The notes: a model not told the origin generated them from the letters alone. A DNA stretch of 64,000 nt from Legionella worsleiensis (GCF_001467535.1 NZ_LNZC01000031.1:65730-129729); one strand, 5' to 3'. Counted from the stretch's first letter, positions 28,716 to 37,664 are shown. Program-made: numbers and translations.

Positions 28716-28746
28716 AAAAAAAGGCACACTAAAGTGTGCCTTTTTT
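28716..28746 (+). terminator. Rho-independent terminator
   Basis: Perfect stem ggcacac / gtgtgcc with a 4-nt taaa loop, flanked by an A-run and followed by six T. It separates the DUF2147 gene from dnaB and may work in both directions. Confidence 0.92.
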
Positions 28747-28807
28747 ATTAAAACCGCATTACAATGGTGTCTGTTAAAAGTAAATCTAACGTGAATATAG
28801 TGTTGCA

Positions 28808-30193
28808 ATGATGCCAGAGCTTCAAACATCAAAGAAATCTGTTGATCCATTAAAACGTCCTCCTCACTCAGTCGAGGCAGAGCAATCCATCATTGGTGGT
28901 TTAATGTTGGATAATCAGGTTTGGGACAAAATCAACACGAAACTCTGTGAAGCAGATTTTTACCGAACCGAACATCGCATACTGTTTAAATCCATAACTG
29001 CCTTAGCCAAAAAGGATCAGCCTTTTGACGTAGTGACACTGCTTGATGCATTAAAGTCTCACAATGAATTGGATGATGCTGGTGGCGAGGCCTATCTCTT
29101 TGAATTGGCAAACAATACTCCAAGTGTGGCTAACGTCTCTGCTTATGCAGATATAGTCAGAGAAAAATCAGTACAAAGGCAGTTAATTGCTGTAGCAACA
29201 GAGATTGCCGATTCAGCATATAATCCTGTTGGAAGACAGGTTCCAGAACTTTTAGACCTTGCAGAATCTAAAGTATTTGCCATTGGTGAGCAGACTGGTG
29301 GAGATGGTGGCCCTGAAAATATTAAATCTATTTTGGTACGTGCCGTAGAGAAAATTGATGCGCTTTATCACAGTGGCGATGCCATTACTGGACTTGCTAC
29401 AGGATTATCCGACTTAGACGAAATGACCTCAGGGTTACAGCCTTCGGATTTGGTGATTGTTGCAGGCCGTCCATCTATGGGTAAAACAACGCTCGTGATG
29501 AATATGGCCGAACATGCTGCCATCAAGGCAGGTAAACCGGTTTTAGTGTTCTCTATGGAAATGCCAGCTGATTCACTGGCTATGAGGATGATGTCTTCAT
29601 TGGGTCGTATTGATCAACATCGCATCAGAACTGGTAAACTTGATGACGATGATTGGCCTCGAGTGACCTCCGCAGTACACATGCTTTCCGAAGCGCCGTT
29701 ATTTATAGATGACACTCCGGCATTGAGTCCAGGAGAAATGAGGGCTAGAGCCAGACGTTTGGCAAAAGAACATGGCGCCTTGGGTTTAATAGTGGTGGAT
29801 TATCTGCAATTAATGAAAGTACCTGGATTTGGTGCCGATAACCGAACTGCTGAAATATCTGAAATTTCGCGCAGTTTGAAATCCTTGGCAAAGGAATTGC
29901 AGGTTCCTGTTATTGCTCTGTCTCAGTTGAATCGAAGCCTGGAGCAACGAGCTGATAAGCGTCCGGTTATGTCTGACCTCAGGGAGTCGGGCGCCATAGA
30001 GCAGGATGCTGACTTAATCTGTTTTATTTATAGGGATGAAGTCTATAATGAAGACAGCCCGGATAAGGGAACCGCTGAAATTATTATAGCCAAGCAAAGA
30101 AATGGTCCTATTGGTCGAGTTCGCGTAGCCTTTTTGGGTAAATTTACTCGATTTGAGGATTTGGCTTTTAATGGTTATCAAGGAGTAGATTAA
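28808..30193 (+). CDS. dnaB: Replicative DNA helicase DnaB
   Basis: Hexameric 5'-3' helicase of the replication fork. 461 aa. The N-terminal domain ([18 protein letters not shown]) binds primase. The RecA-like domain has Walker [10 protein letters not shown], Walker [26 protein letters not shown] and [15 protein letters not shown]. Full length and with no intein. It lies 1 bp before the alr start, as in many gammaproteobacteria, so the two are co-transcribed. Confidence 0.97.
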   Translation: MMPELQTSKKSVDPLKRPPHSVEAEQSIIGGLMLDNQVWDKINTKLCEADFYRTEHRILFKSITALAKKDQPFDVVTLLDALKSHNELDDAGGEAYLFELANNTPSVANVSAYADIVREKSVQRQLIAVATEIADSAYNPVGRQVPELLDLAESKVFAIGEQTGGDGGPENIKSILVRAVEKIDALYHSGDAITGLATGLSDLDEMTSGLQPSDLVIVAGRPSMGKTTLVMNMAEHAAIKAGKPVLVFSMEMPADSLAMRMMSSLGRIDQHRIRTGKLDDDDWPRVTSAVHMLSEAPLFIDDTPALSPGEMRARARRLAKEHGALGLIVVDYLQLMKVPGFGADNRTAEISEISRSLKSLAKELQVPVIALSQLNRSLEQRADKRPVMSDLRESGAIEQDADLICFIYRDEVYNEDSPDKGTAEIIIAKQRNGPIGRVRVAFLGKFTRFEDLAFNGYQGVD

Positions 30194-30194
30194 C

Positions 30195-31268
30195 GTGTCC
30201 AGACCGACTCGCCTGGTTATAGAACCCAGCGCATTGTTACATAATCTGGCACAAATCCGACGATTTGCTCCCAATAAAAAAATAATTGCCATGGTTAAGG
30301 CGAATGCTTACGGTTGTGGAATTAAATCGATTATTCCACCACTGGAAGGTCAAGTTGATGCTTTCGGTGTGGCTTGTCTTGAAGAGGCTTTGGCTATTAA
30401 AAGAATGGGCAGCCAAACGCCGTGTATTCTTTTTCAAGGTGTATTCAGCCCTGATGAATTACTTGTTGTAGCACAGAATCGACTGGAATGCGTTCTGCAC
30501 CAGCCTCATCAGTTAGAATGGCTTATCAATACCCCATTGCCTAACCCTATTAAATTATGGGTAAAAGTTAATACTGGAATGCACCGATTAGGCTTTAAAA
30601 TCGGGGAGCTGGGTAATGTAATCAGTGCGTTACAGTCTTGTTCCTGGGTTGACCAGGATATTGGTCTGATGACTCATTTAGCTTGTGCAGATGAAATAAA
30701 CAGACAAGAAAATGAACAGCAGATTTCTTTGTTTGAACAAATAAAGTTGAGTGGGTTCAGTAAACGCAGTATCGCTAATTCAGCAGCAATTATCTCATTT
30801 CCCCAAACGCATCATGATTTTATCAGACCTGGTATTATGCTGTATGGCGTTTCGCCATTTGCACATCAAACTGCTCCTGAACTGGGCTTAAAACCAGTAA
30901 TGTGCTTTATGTCAGCAATAACAGCTATTCATCATCTTCCTCCTAATGCTCAAGTGGGATATGGTGGTACCTGGAAAAGTGATAAACCCTCAGTTATCGG
31001 TATTGTTGCAGCAGGTTATGGTGATGGCTATCCAAGACATATCTCCTCTGGTACTCCTGTTTGGGTTAGAGGTAGAGAAGTAACTGTTGTAGGCAGAGTA
31101 TCCATGGATATGATAACCGTCAATCTAACCGCCCACCCTGATGTGGTTGTAGGTGATTCAGTTGAACTATGGGGAAACCATATCCTGGTTGAACGAATTG
31201 CACAGGCGGCGGGGACTATAGGCTATGAATTATTATGCCAGATCTCCGAGCGAGTTCGTCACGATTAG
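30195..31268 (+). CDS. alr: Alanine racemase
   Basis: PLP enzyme interconverting L- and D-alanine for peptidoglycan. 357 aa. The PLP lysine lies in [22 protein letters not shown] and [10 protein letters not shown] line the barrel, RPGIMLYG is the family motif, and the catalytic tyrosine is in VGYGGTW. The start is GTG 30195, directly after the dnaB stop codon with GGAG in the end of dnaB as ribosome site. No second racemase is seen in the window. Confidence 0.96.
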   Translation: MSRPTRLVIEPSALLHNLAQIRRFAPNKKIIAMVKANAYGCGIKSIIPPLEGQVDAFGVACLEEALAIKRMGSQTPCILFQGVFSPDELLVVAQNRLECVLHQPHQLEWLINTPLPNPIKLWVKVNTGMHRLGFKIGELGNVISALQSCSWVDQDIGLMTHLACADEINRQENEQQISLFEQIKLSGFSKRSIANSAAIISFPQTHHDFIRPGIMLYGVSPFAHQTAPELGLKPVMCFMSAITAIHHLPPNAQVGYGGTWKSDKPSVIGIVAAGYGDGYPRHISSGTPVWVRGREVTVVGRVSMDMITVNLTAHPDVVVGDSVELWGNHILVERIAQAAGTIGYELLCQISERVRHD

Positions 31269-31396
31269 AATCTTTTTTCGATGAAGTAGACTTCCGACAG
31301 AGAGAATTCAGACTGGAATACCTGAGGTATGGATAATATCTGAGCGTGATGGTAGAATGGCAACCTATTTGTAACTCATGAAACGGGTGAACTGTA

Positions 31397-31846
31397 ATGA
31401 AAAAAATAACTGTTGCATCTTTAACTTTGTCATTTTTTTTAGTTGGTTGTGCGCCAATCAACAATGAAGGCGTTGGAACTATAACAGGCGGCGTTGTTGG
31501 TGGATTGCTTGGCAGTCAATTTGGTGGTGGTTCAGGTAAAGTAATGGCAGCAGCCGGTGGTGCTTTGTTGGGTGCTTATCTGGGTGGGCAAATTGGTAAA
31601 ACCATGGATAGACAGGATAGGCTGGAAATGCAGCGTGCTTTGGAGACTGCACCAACAGGCAGGGCAGTCGTGTGGTCAAATCCCGATAACGGAAATCGTT
31701 ATACTGTACAGCCTACCAGAACTTATTATCAAGCTCAGCAACCATGTCGTGAATACATTACTAAAGCCCTGATTGGCGGAAAAACACAGCAAATCTACGG
31801 TAAAGCGTGTCGTCAGGGTGATGGCTCATGGCGTGTTGTGAGCTAG
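31397..31846 (+). CDS. Glycine-zipper 2TM lipoprotein (17-kDa antigen type)
   Basis: 149 aa. The signal peptide ends in the lipobox LVGC. A glycine-zipper hairpin follows (GVVGGLLGSQFGGGSG, AAGGALLGAYLGGQIG), then a soluble domain with GRAVVWSNPDNGNRYTVQPT and CREYITKALIGGKTQQ. This is the arrangement of rickettsial 17-kDa surface antigen-like outer-membrane lipoproteins (Rickettsia 17-kDa, SlyB-like). Likely an envelope-stability protein. The start is supported by the signal peptide. Confidence 0.88.
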   Translation: MKKITVASLTLSFFLVGCAPINNEGVGTITGGVVGGLLGSQFGGGSGKVMAAAGGALLGAYLGGQIGKTMDRQDRLEMQRALETAPTGRAVVWSNPDNGNRYTVQPTRTYYQAQQPCREYITKALIGGKTQQIYGKACRQGDGSWRVVS

Positions 31847-31872
31847 CCAGTTATCTGATTTTATTCCTCTAC

Positions 31873-31907
31873 GCCGTTAGCGTTTGAAAAGCGCTAACGG
31901 CTTTGGG
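31873..31907 (+). terminator. Probable terminator after the lipoprotein gene
   Basis: Perfect 10-bp stem gccgttagcg / cgctaacggc with a 9-nt loop, followed by only a short T-run (ttt). Stable hairpin but a weak U-tract. Confidence 0.6.
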
Positions 31908-32053
31908 TTCAGCCAGCTATTTTTCTTGATAATACATCTTACGCACAAAGCCTTATTAAATCCTTCCGTTCGAGTTAACAACCCCCTATTTATTGTGCTA
32001 TATTTATACAGTTGGTGGTTAAAAAATAGTAATTTGTGTTCATGGAGAAAGAA

Positions 32054-32488
32054 ATGGCTCAGTTAATATACAGCATCTTACCCATGCCTCCTCGTAAAAT
32101 TGTTTACATTCATCCTAATGAATCAGTGAAACACTGTATTAATTTAATGGTAGAACAGGATATAGGTGCCGCTGTAGTTATAGATGAGGACAAACAACTG
32201 GTTGGTATTGTAAGCGAACGGGATATTGTTCGCTCTTGTTTGCATCGATGTATTGACATGAATACTGGTCGGGTGTCTGATGTGGTCTATACGAGTCCAA
32301 GTATTCTCAGTCCTCACGATACCGTCGAAAAAGCCATGCAAGTTATGAGTCAGACCAAAAGAAGGCACATTTTGATTCGTGAAGACAAAGAGTTTCTGGC
32401 GATTTTATCTATTGGTGATATTCTTGTTCATTTACTGGAAGATAAAGCTCGAGTAATAGAACATTTAGAACATTACATTCATAACTAA
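32054..32488 (+). CDS. Stand-alone tandem CBS-domain protein
   Basis: 144 aa made of two CBS motifs (about residues 10-65 and 75-135): VYIHPNESVKHCINLMVEQD, GIVSERDIVRSCLHR, ILSPHDTVEKAMQVMSQT and FLAILSIGDILVHLLEDKA. Such proteins bind adenosyl nucleotides and report energy state or modulate partner enzymes; the partner is not evident here. I chose ATG 32054 because GGAG lies 6 nt upstream; upstream in-frame ATG 32042 and GTG 32036 are less well supported. Confidence 0.88.
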   Translation: MAQLIYSILPMPPRKIVYIHPNESVKHCINLMVEQDIGAAVVIDEDKQLVGIVSERDIVRSCLHRCIDMNTGRVSDVVYTSPSILSPHDTVEKAMQVMSQTKRRHILIREDKEFLAILSIGDILVHLLEDKARVIEHLEHYIHN

Positions 32489-32501
32489 AAAGGATTAAAG
32501 C

Positions 32502-32591
32502 ATGATACTTAATCGTATTGAATGTCAGGGTATAGATAGTGTTGATGTTCTAAAATACGAATCATATGTACAGTCAAAAAATGCCTTTTAA
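32502..32591 (+). CDS. Possible 29-residue small ORF
   Basis: ATG at 32502 preceded by AAAGGA with good spacing, reading 29 codons to TAA. The peptide is MILNRIECQG... with no signal or membrane segment. Only the ribosome site supports it; it may be chance, or the decayed start of a longer gene. Confidence 0.2.
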   Translation: MILNRIECQGIDSVDVLKYESYVQSKNAF

Positions 32592-32625
32592 AGCAGTGCA
32601 TGTAGATAATTGCTTCTTCAGTCTA

Positions 32626-32721
32626 AGTGCTTCGTTTGTCTGAAGCATCCTGGAGATGCTCAAGATAAAATAAAGCTAAATTAAAATCATTAATCCATTG
32701 ATTAAAAAGAGCAAACTCATA
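32626..32721 (+). repeat. Decayed copy of the left end of the 37-kb palindromic element
   Basis: A hairpin tgcttc (32628-32633) / gaagca (32642-32647) is followed by atcctggagatg, like atccagtagatg in the 37-kb copy. After 50 bp comes a 25-bp stretch (32697-32721) that matches 37246-37270 at 24 positions. Order and spacing agree (71 against 63 bp), so this is a remnant of the same element with its stem replaced by a different but still complementary sequence. No GIY-YIG remnant was found beyond it. Confidence 0.65.
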
Positions 32722-32780
32722 TTTATTTCTAAAAGTATTGCCCAGTGTTATAGTTAATTTTTAACTTTAGCAATCAATCC

Positions 32781-33959
32781 ATGACGAATATATTACGAAT
32801 TTTACTTTTGTTCTTTGGTTTATGCGCCAGTCTTTGGGCTGATGATGTGGCGAGTCGCTGGTATACCTTAAAAGAAGGGAAACAGGCGATTATTCATATT
32901 GAATTATTCGTGACGACTACCTGTAAATATTGTCATAAAGCGGATGCCTTTTTTAAGGAGCTGCAAGCGAATACTCCTTGGTTACGCGTGCAGCGTTATG
33001 TGATCAATGATGATAAAAAAGCACTCATTCGATTCAATAAGTTATTAACCGAACAGAATATGTATGACTTTAGCGTACCCTCTGTATTTTTTTGTAATTC
33101 GCGCTGGATTGGATTTGCATCGAATGAGACAACAGGTAAAGATCTGCTGCGAGGATTGACTTATTGTAAAGATCAAATAGAACAAAAAGGCTCATTACCA
33201 CAAGCTACTGTTGACGTACTGCAACGATGGGCAAACGCCAACTTATTTGACTCGTCCATGATAGACCCTCCTTCAGCAGCTAAATACATCAGCACTATGG
33301 CGTTAATTGATGCGATTAACCCGTGTGCTTTATTTTGTGTCGCCGGGTTTTTTGCGCTTCTTTTTCTTCAGGATAAAAGAAAGAACCAGTGTTTGACTGG
33401 ACTCTTGTTTATTTTTACCTTGGGGGGAGTGCATTATTTTCAACAGGTTTATGCCGGTAACTTTTTTGGTTGGCTTCCGTTTCTACGCTTGCCAGCAGCA
33501 ATAACCGGATTATTTGCTTTTTACCTTGCGGGACAATATTACAGACAGCGTCAACCAGTACCTTTATTTTATTTATTGACCTTTTTATTGGCATTGATGC
33601 TTCAGTCCTATCAGCAAACCTGTGTCATGAACTGGTCTTATATTTTTGGTCAATGGTTATCTAATCAACAATTAAGTACTACTCAATCGATACTGTATCA
33701 GTTAGCTTATCAGACAGTGTATTTATTGCTTTTATTCGTTAGCCTTGTTTTATACATGTTTCTTACTCAGACTAAATATTGGATTGGATTTAAAACGAAA
33801 TTAAATACTATTGGATTGTTGTATTTAATGGCAATAGGGTTGTTATTGATAATTTATCCTTTGGCTCTGGCGAATTTACTGTTTTCTTTGTTTATCCTGA
33901 TTGCTTTATTTGTATGTGGTTGGTTTTTAAGCAAATATCGTGAGCAGATAACGGATTGA
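32781..33959 (+). CDS. Periplasmic thioredoxin-like domain fused to a DsbD/CcdA-like membrane domain
   Basis: 392 aa. Signal peptide (residues 1-20), then a thioredoxin/glutaredoxin-fold domain with the redox pair C48-K-Y-C51 and a cis-proline in FSVPSVF (Pro100). From about residue 170 come six or more membrane helices; DAINPCALF puts Cys182 in the place of the first CcdA/DsbD membrane cysteine, and a second cysteine lies in YQQTCVMNW. The domain order (periplasmic thioredoxin first, membrane shuttle second) differs from DsbD, which has its thioredoxin at the C terminus. It probably carries reducing power across the inner membrane to periplasmic or secreted thiols. Weak ribosome site; monocistronic. 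Confidence 0.75.
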   Translation: MTNILRILLLFFGLCASLWADDVASRWYTLKEGKQAIIHIELFVTTTCKYCHKADAFFKELQANTPWLRVQRYVINDDKKALIRFNKLLTEQNMYDFSVPSVFFCNSRWIGFASNETTGKDLLRGLTYCKDQIEQKGSLPQATVDVLQRWANANLFDSSMIDPPSAAKYISTMALIDAINPCALFCVAGFFALLFLQDKRKNQCLTGLLFIFTLGGVHYFQQVYAGNFFGWLPFLRLPAAITGLFAFYLAGQYYRQRQPVPLFYLLTFLLALMLQSYQQTCVMNWSYIFGQWLSNQQLSTTQSILYQLAYQTVYLLLLFVSLVLYMFLTQTKYWIGFKTKLNTIGLLYLMAIGLLLIIYPLALANLLFSLFILIALFVCGWFLSKYREQITD

Positions 33960-34038
33960 ATTCTTGAATAAGTAAAAATAAATCCAGCATATGGATCATT
34001 TTAAGATTTATGGAATACACTTAATAATATAAAAAAGA

Positions 34039-34197
34039 TTTGTAACTCCCCAGGTAGGTCATCCTGAGCGTAGCGAAGGATTTCAAACTGCCTGGAACTG
34101 TGCCAGCTTCAGGAGATCCTTCACTACGTTCAGGATGACGTGAGTGCGGTTTGGTTAAATTAAAACCAATCTTATCCATAATCTGGGGAGTTACAAA
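34039..34197. repeat. Nested inverted-repeat element, about 159 bp
   Basis: The outer arms tttgtaactccccag (34039-34053) and its complement (34183-34197) match perfectly. The inner arms 34058-34081 (gtcatcctgagcg...) and 34116-34139 are 24-bp complements with two mismatches. The core resembles the 'gtcatcctgagcg...gaagga' palindromes dispersed in many bacterial genomes. Any reading frame crossing it is a by-product. It occupies the gene-free stretch 33960-34439, in which I see nothing else. Confidence 0.85.
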
Positions 34198-34439
34198 GAT
34201 TTTACAGTAAGTGCATAGAAATAGATAAACAAAGACCATGAATAGAGTGTTGTGGTTGTTATGTTGAAATGATGTGGTTTTGGGGATTTTTTTCTTACCA
34301 GAGTGCGTGTTATCTGATTTATTATGGTATGAGTAAATAGCCCCCAAATCCTCTACTGTTTGATGGATCACATGTCCTATTATTTTGTTAACACAAATGA
34401 AAAAGGCAGACTAAATAAATCAAGTAAAGGATTTCTTAA

Positions 34440-35990
34440 ATGATCGATCAGGACTTAAAGAAAAAAATAGTCAATACAATCAGCGGCTATGAGACTAAAT
34501 GCGATAAAATGCAATTGCAAATTAACGCATTGAAAAATGTTATTAATCAACTGATCATCACCCCACTAGGAATTAATTATGACATGGATGAACAACTCTC
34601 CAAATTTCGAGAATATTTGGATGAGGAATTCAATCTTGAAGAGTTGGAAAGAAAGGTTAATTCTCTGGTAAAACAATTTGTAAAAATTGAACATAAAAAA
34701 ACGGAGTCTGCTCGTTTAATTTCAGGGTTAATTAAGCAAAGTGTTGATTCTCTCAGTCGCATAGCGACTAAGTCTTACGATAAACGAGCGGTTGATAAAC
34801 TGTATAAAATGCTCGAGACGGGGGTAGAAAACCAAGTCGTTTTGGTGCAATTTAATGAAGCACTAACCCGATGCGTGTCTTTGGTGATTCAGGAGCTGGA
34901 GCAGTTGTCCCAAGCATCCTCAGCAGATGAACCGGTAAAAAATACAGATGGCGAAATCAGTCAAAAAATTAATGACAGTTTACAACAGTTAATTGACCAT
35001 TTATCAATACCCCAGGCTTTGGACGTTAAAAAAGAAGAAATTAAAACAATATTAGAGCACCCATTAACATCTCAGGATTTGAACAAAATAATAGATGGGC
35101 TAACCGATTTGGTGGTTGATGCGTTTAACGTCGAGCAAAACAGATTTAAAGGATTTCTGCAACAGTTAACGAATCAGTTGCAAGATTTTGATGTTTATTT
35201 AAAAGTCAGCTCAAAAAACCATGCTCAGGGCTCGCTCGAGAGTCGTCAATTAGAAACTGGAATTCAAGATAATATCGATCAAATCAAAAATCATTTAGAT
35301 AATTCAACGACAATTGAAGAACTCTCCATAAAAGTTAGCCAAAACCTTAAACTTATTGGTGATCGAATTCGCACCTTCAGAAAAAATCAGCAACGCCGTG
35401 AAAAAGAATTTGAACAACAGGTTGTTTCATTACAAACCAAGTTAACCGAATCTCAGCAAAATGCCGAAGAGATCAGGAATTTGCTCACTTTTCAAAAATA
35501 CAGAATTAACCACGACAGCTTAACAGGTTTACCAAACCGTGAAGCCTATGATGAATATTTGACCGACTCATTTCAACGCTGGAAAATGCATTCAAGGCCG
35601 CTCTCGCTTGCAGTGGGTGATATAGATCATTTCAAGCATATTAATGATAATTTTGGTCATTTGGCTGGCGATAAGGTGTTAAAGAAAGTCGCTATGATTT
35701 TTAAATCATCCGTTCGCAGTCTGGATTTTATATCACGCTTTGGCGGAGAGGAGTTTGTATTTATTTTTGAAGAGACCCCACAACAACAAGCCTTAACTGT
35801 TTTGGAAAAATTACGCAAACTCGTTGAAGAGTGTCAATTTTATTATCAGGATAAAAAAGTAGATGTAACGGTATCTTTTGGTTTAACTACCGTTACAGAT
35901 AAAGACGATCTTGAACATTTATTCATGCGTGCCGACAAGGCGATGTATAAAGCCAAGAACAGTGGCCGTAATCGAATTGAAATTCTTTAG
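34440..35990 (+). CDS. Cytosolic diguanylate cyclase (GGDEF) with long helical sensor region
   Basis: Makes cyclic di-GMP from two GTP. 516 aa with no membrane segment. Residues about 1-340 are heptad-rich, coiled-coil sequence (INALKNVINQLI, REKEFEQQVVSLQTKLTESQ) of unknown ligand. The catalytic domain starts at about 355 (HDSLTGLPNREAYDEYL), has SLAVGDIDHFKHINDNFGH and the active-site loop GGEEF at 435-439. RSLD at 426-429, five residues before it, is a complete I-site, so product inhibition is expected. The C terminus MYKAKNSGRNRIEIL is normal. No EAL partner is present. AAAGGA precedes the ATG. Confidence 0.93.
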   Translation: MIDQDLKKKIVNTISGYETKCDKMQLQINALKNVINQLIITPLGINYDMDEQLSKFREYLDEEFNLEELERKVNSLVKQFVKIEHKKTESARLISGLIKQSVDSLSRIATKSYDKRAVDKLYKMLETGVENQVVLVQFNEALTRCVSLVIQELEQLSQASSADEPVKNTDGEISQKINDSLQQLIDHLSIPQALDVKKEEIKTILEHPLTSQDLNKIIDGLTDLVVDAFNVEQNRFKGFLQQLTNQLQDFDVYLKVSSKNHAQGSLESRQLETGIQDNIDQIKNHLDNSTTIEELSIKVSQNLKLIGDRIRTFRKNQQRREKEFEQQVVSLQTKLTESQQNAEEIRNLLTFQKYRINHDSLTGLPNREAYDEYLTDSFQRWKMHSRPLSLAVGDIDHFKHINDNFGHLAGDKVLKKVAMIFKSSVRSLDFISRFGGEEFVFIFEETPQQQALTVLEKLRKLVEECQFYYQDKKVDVTVSFGLTTVTDKDDLEHLFMRADKAMYKAKNSGRNRIEIL

Positions 35991-36106
35991 TCGAGACTGT
36001 AACTCATGGTTTTGTTGGAACAGCCTCATATCTTTCATGTAAATTTGACTTGATCTTGTACGCATGATTTGGGATTATCTGAATTCTTGGTTTTTAGGGC
36101 AGTACT

Positions 36107-37102
36107 ATGAGTAAACTCATTGATATTCCAGTTGTTGTTGAAAGCGGGCAAAAATACAAAACCGCAAACGGAGTCACGGCAATTAAAGATGGAGTAAAGT
36201 CAACGGGACTGGCTCATGAGCGCTTGCCAAAACCAAAATGGCTGCGTATCGTCAATCACACCACTCCTGCTTATAATCAGGTGAAAGAACAGGTTCAAAA
36301 GCATAGGCTTGCCACAGTATGCGAGGAAGCTAAATGTCCCAACATTGCTGAATGTTGGTCTCATGGAACAGCGACTATTATGTTGATGGGAGCCGTTTGT
36401 ACCCGGGCGTGCAGATTTTGTGCTGTAGACACTGGAAATCCACACGGTTGGCTCGATGCTGATGAACCAGAAAATACTGCCAATACCGTTGCGTTAATGA
36501 ATCTTGATTATGTGGTACTGACCTCGGTAAACAGAGATGATTTACCGGATGGTGGAGCCAGCCATTATGCTAAAACGATTAGAGCAATCAAAGAACGCTC
36601 TCCACGTACCAAGGTTGAAGCTCTGACTCCTGATTTTCAGGGTGTTGAACGAGATATTGCCGTTCTTTTAGATAGTGGTGTTGATGTTTTTGCACAAAAT
36701 GTAGAGACTGTAGAGCGTTTAACTCATCCTGTACGTGATAACAGAGCAGGTTATCATCAAACGCTGGAAGTATTGGCTTTTGCGAAACGATATAGGCCTG
36801 ATGTTTTAACTAAAACCAGTTTGATGCTGGGATTGGGCGAGACCAACGAGGAAATTCTGCAAACTATGGATGATTTAAGGGCTCATCAAGTCGATATATT
36901 GACCTTAGGCCAATACTTGCAACCGACTAAAAATCATTTACCCATCGCTCGTTACGTGACGCCAGAAACTTTTGCTGAATTAAGACAAGCAGGTTTGCAA
37001 AAGGGTTTCTTTGAAGTCGCATCGGGTCCTTTGGTTCGATCCAGTTACAGAGCTGATCGCGTTTTTAAGCGAGATAATCTGGGATTGGATAAACCTGTCT
37101 GA
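36107..37102 (+). CDS. lipA: Lipoyl synthase
   Basis: Radical-SAM enzyme that inserts two sulfurs into octanoyl groups on the E2 and GcvH proteins. 331 aa. Both iron-sulfur sites are present: the radical-SAM [13 protein letters not shown] (C-x3-C-x2-C) and the auxiliary cluster [13 protein letters not shown]. The C-terminal [11 protein letters not shown] motif with its essential serine/arginine is intact. It has about 35 extra N-terminal residues, as in other gammaproteobacterial LipA. LipB is not in the window. Confidence 0.97.
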   Translation: MSKLIDIPVVVESGQKYKTANGVTAIKDGVKSTGLAHERLPKPKWLRIVNHTTPAYNQVKEQVQKHRLATVCEEAKCPNIAECWSHGTATIMLMGAVCTRACRFCAVDTGNPHGWLDADEPENTANTVALMNLDYVVLTSVNRDDLPDGGASHYAKTIRAIKERSPRTKVEALTPDFQGVERDIAVLLDSGVDVFAQNVETVERLTHPVRDNRAGYHQTLEVLAFAKRYRPDVLTKTSLMLGLGETNEEILQTMDDLRAHQVDILTLGQYLQPTKNHLPIARYVTPETFAELRQAGLQKGFFEVASGPLVRSSYRADRVFKRDNLGLDKPV

Positions 37103-37150
37103 ATCTCGAGTACATCGAGTTCCGCATTGCGTCATCCATCATCCATTAGT

Positions 37151-37602
37151 GTCTGTTGACAATTCACCAACACCAACACCAACGTGCCGTGGCTTGTCCA
37201 CGGCATCCAGTAGATGGTCCAATTAAAATATGAACTTTCTAACAGATTGATTAAGAAGAGCAAACTCATAATATAACGGTTCTGACTAACAGCACTTTTT
37301 ATGTAGGAGCTACGACAGACCTTATTAAGCGTACTTGTGAGCACAAAAATAAATTCATACCCGGCTTCATAGCCCAATATAACGTACACATGCTGGTTTA
37401 TTATGAAATGGATGAGTTGTATATTGAAGCAGCTCGCCGTGAAAAACGTTTCAAAAATTGCCCAAGACAGTGAAAATGAAATCTCATTGAAAAACTTAAT
37501 CCCGAATGGTGCGAGCTATATGAAGAAATTTGCCTATGATTGAGAGCTACTGGATGCCGTGGACAAGCCACGGCACGAAGGCAGCGGTGTATTGTCAACA
37601 GA
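37151..37602. mobile_element. Inverted-repeat element carrying a decayed GIY-YIG endonuclease gene
   Basis: Outer repeats gtctgttgacaat (37151-37163) and attgtcaacagac (37590-37602) are perfect complements. Inner arms 37183-37213 and 37547-37577 are perfect 31-bp complements, and each is itself a hairpin (GCCGTGG-cttgt-CCACGGC). The roughly 330 bp between them encode a GIY-YIG nuclease relic. The gene-free stretch 37103-37664 between lipA and the methyltransferase gene is almost entirely this element. No target-site duplication was identified by eye. Mobility is inferred from layout and from related copies at 8.3, 13.0 and 32.6 kb. Confidence 0.75.
37271..37539 (+). pseudogene. GIY-YIG endonuclease pseudogene
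   Basis: One frame reads FYVGATTDLIKRTCEHKNKF, IAQYNVHMLVYYEMDE, IEAARREKRFKN, then CPRQ-stop-K-stop, then NLIEKLNPEWCELYEEICL and a final TGA at 37537. This is the UPF0213/YhbQ-like GIY-YIG family (FYVG.T.DL.KR..EHK, EA..REK.IK.W.R.WK..LIE..NPEW). Two in-frame TGA codons (37471 and 37477) interrupt it; the first replaces a usually conserved Trp, and an adjacent TGC replaces another. The N-terminal GIY strand is missing or degraded. The gene is therefore dead, but its reading frame is otherwise intact, which suggests recent decay. Confidence 0.8.
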
Positions 37603-37664
37603 CCCCAGTCGATTTTAACAGAATGAATTGATTTAAATCGTTATATCTGGTGTTCATGACGAAT

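Noticed and set aside
34021-34371. 116-residue frame on the minus strand
   Set aside because: It crosses the inverted-repeat element, and the repeat sequence translates to low-complexity nonsense.
37471-37479. In-frame TGA codons as recoding (Trp or selenocysteine)
   Set aside because: All nearby genes use TGA as stop, no SECIS-like hairpin is next to them, and the N-terminal part of the nuclease is also degraded, so a pseudogene is the simpler reading.
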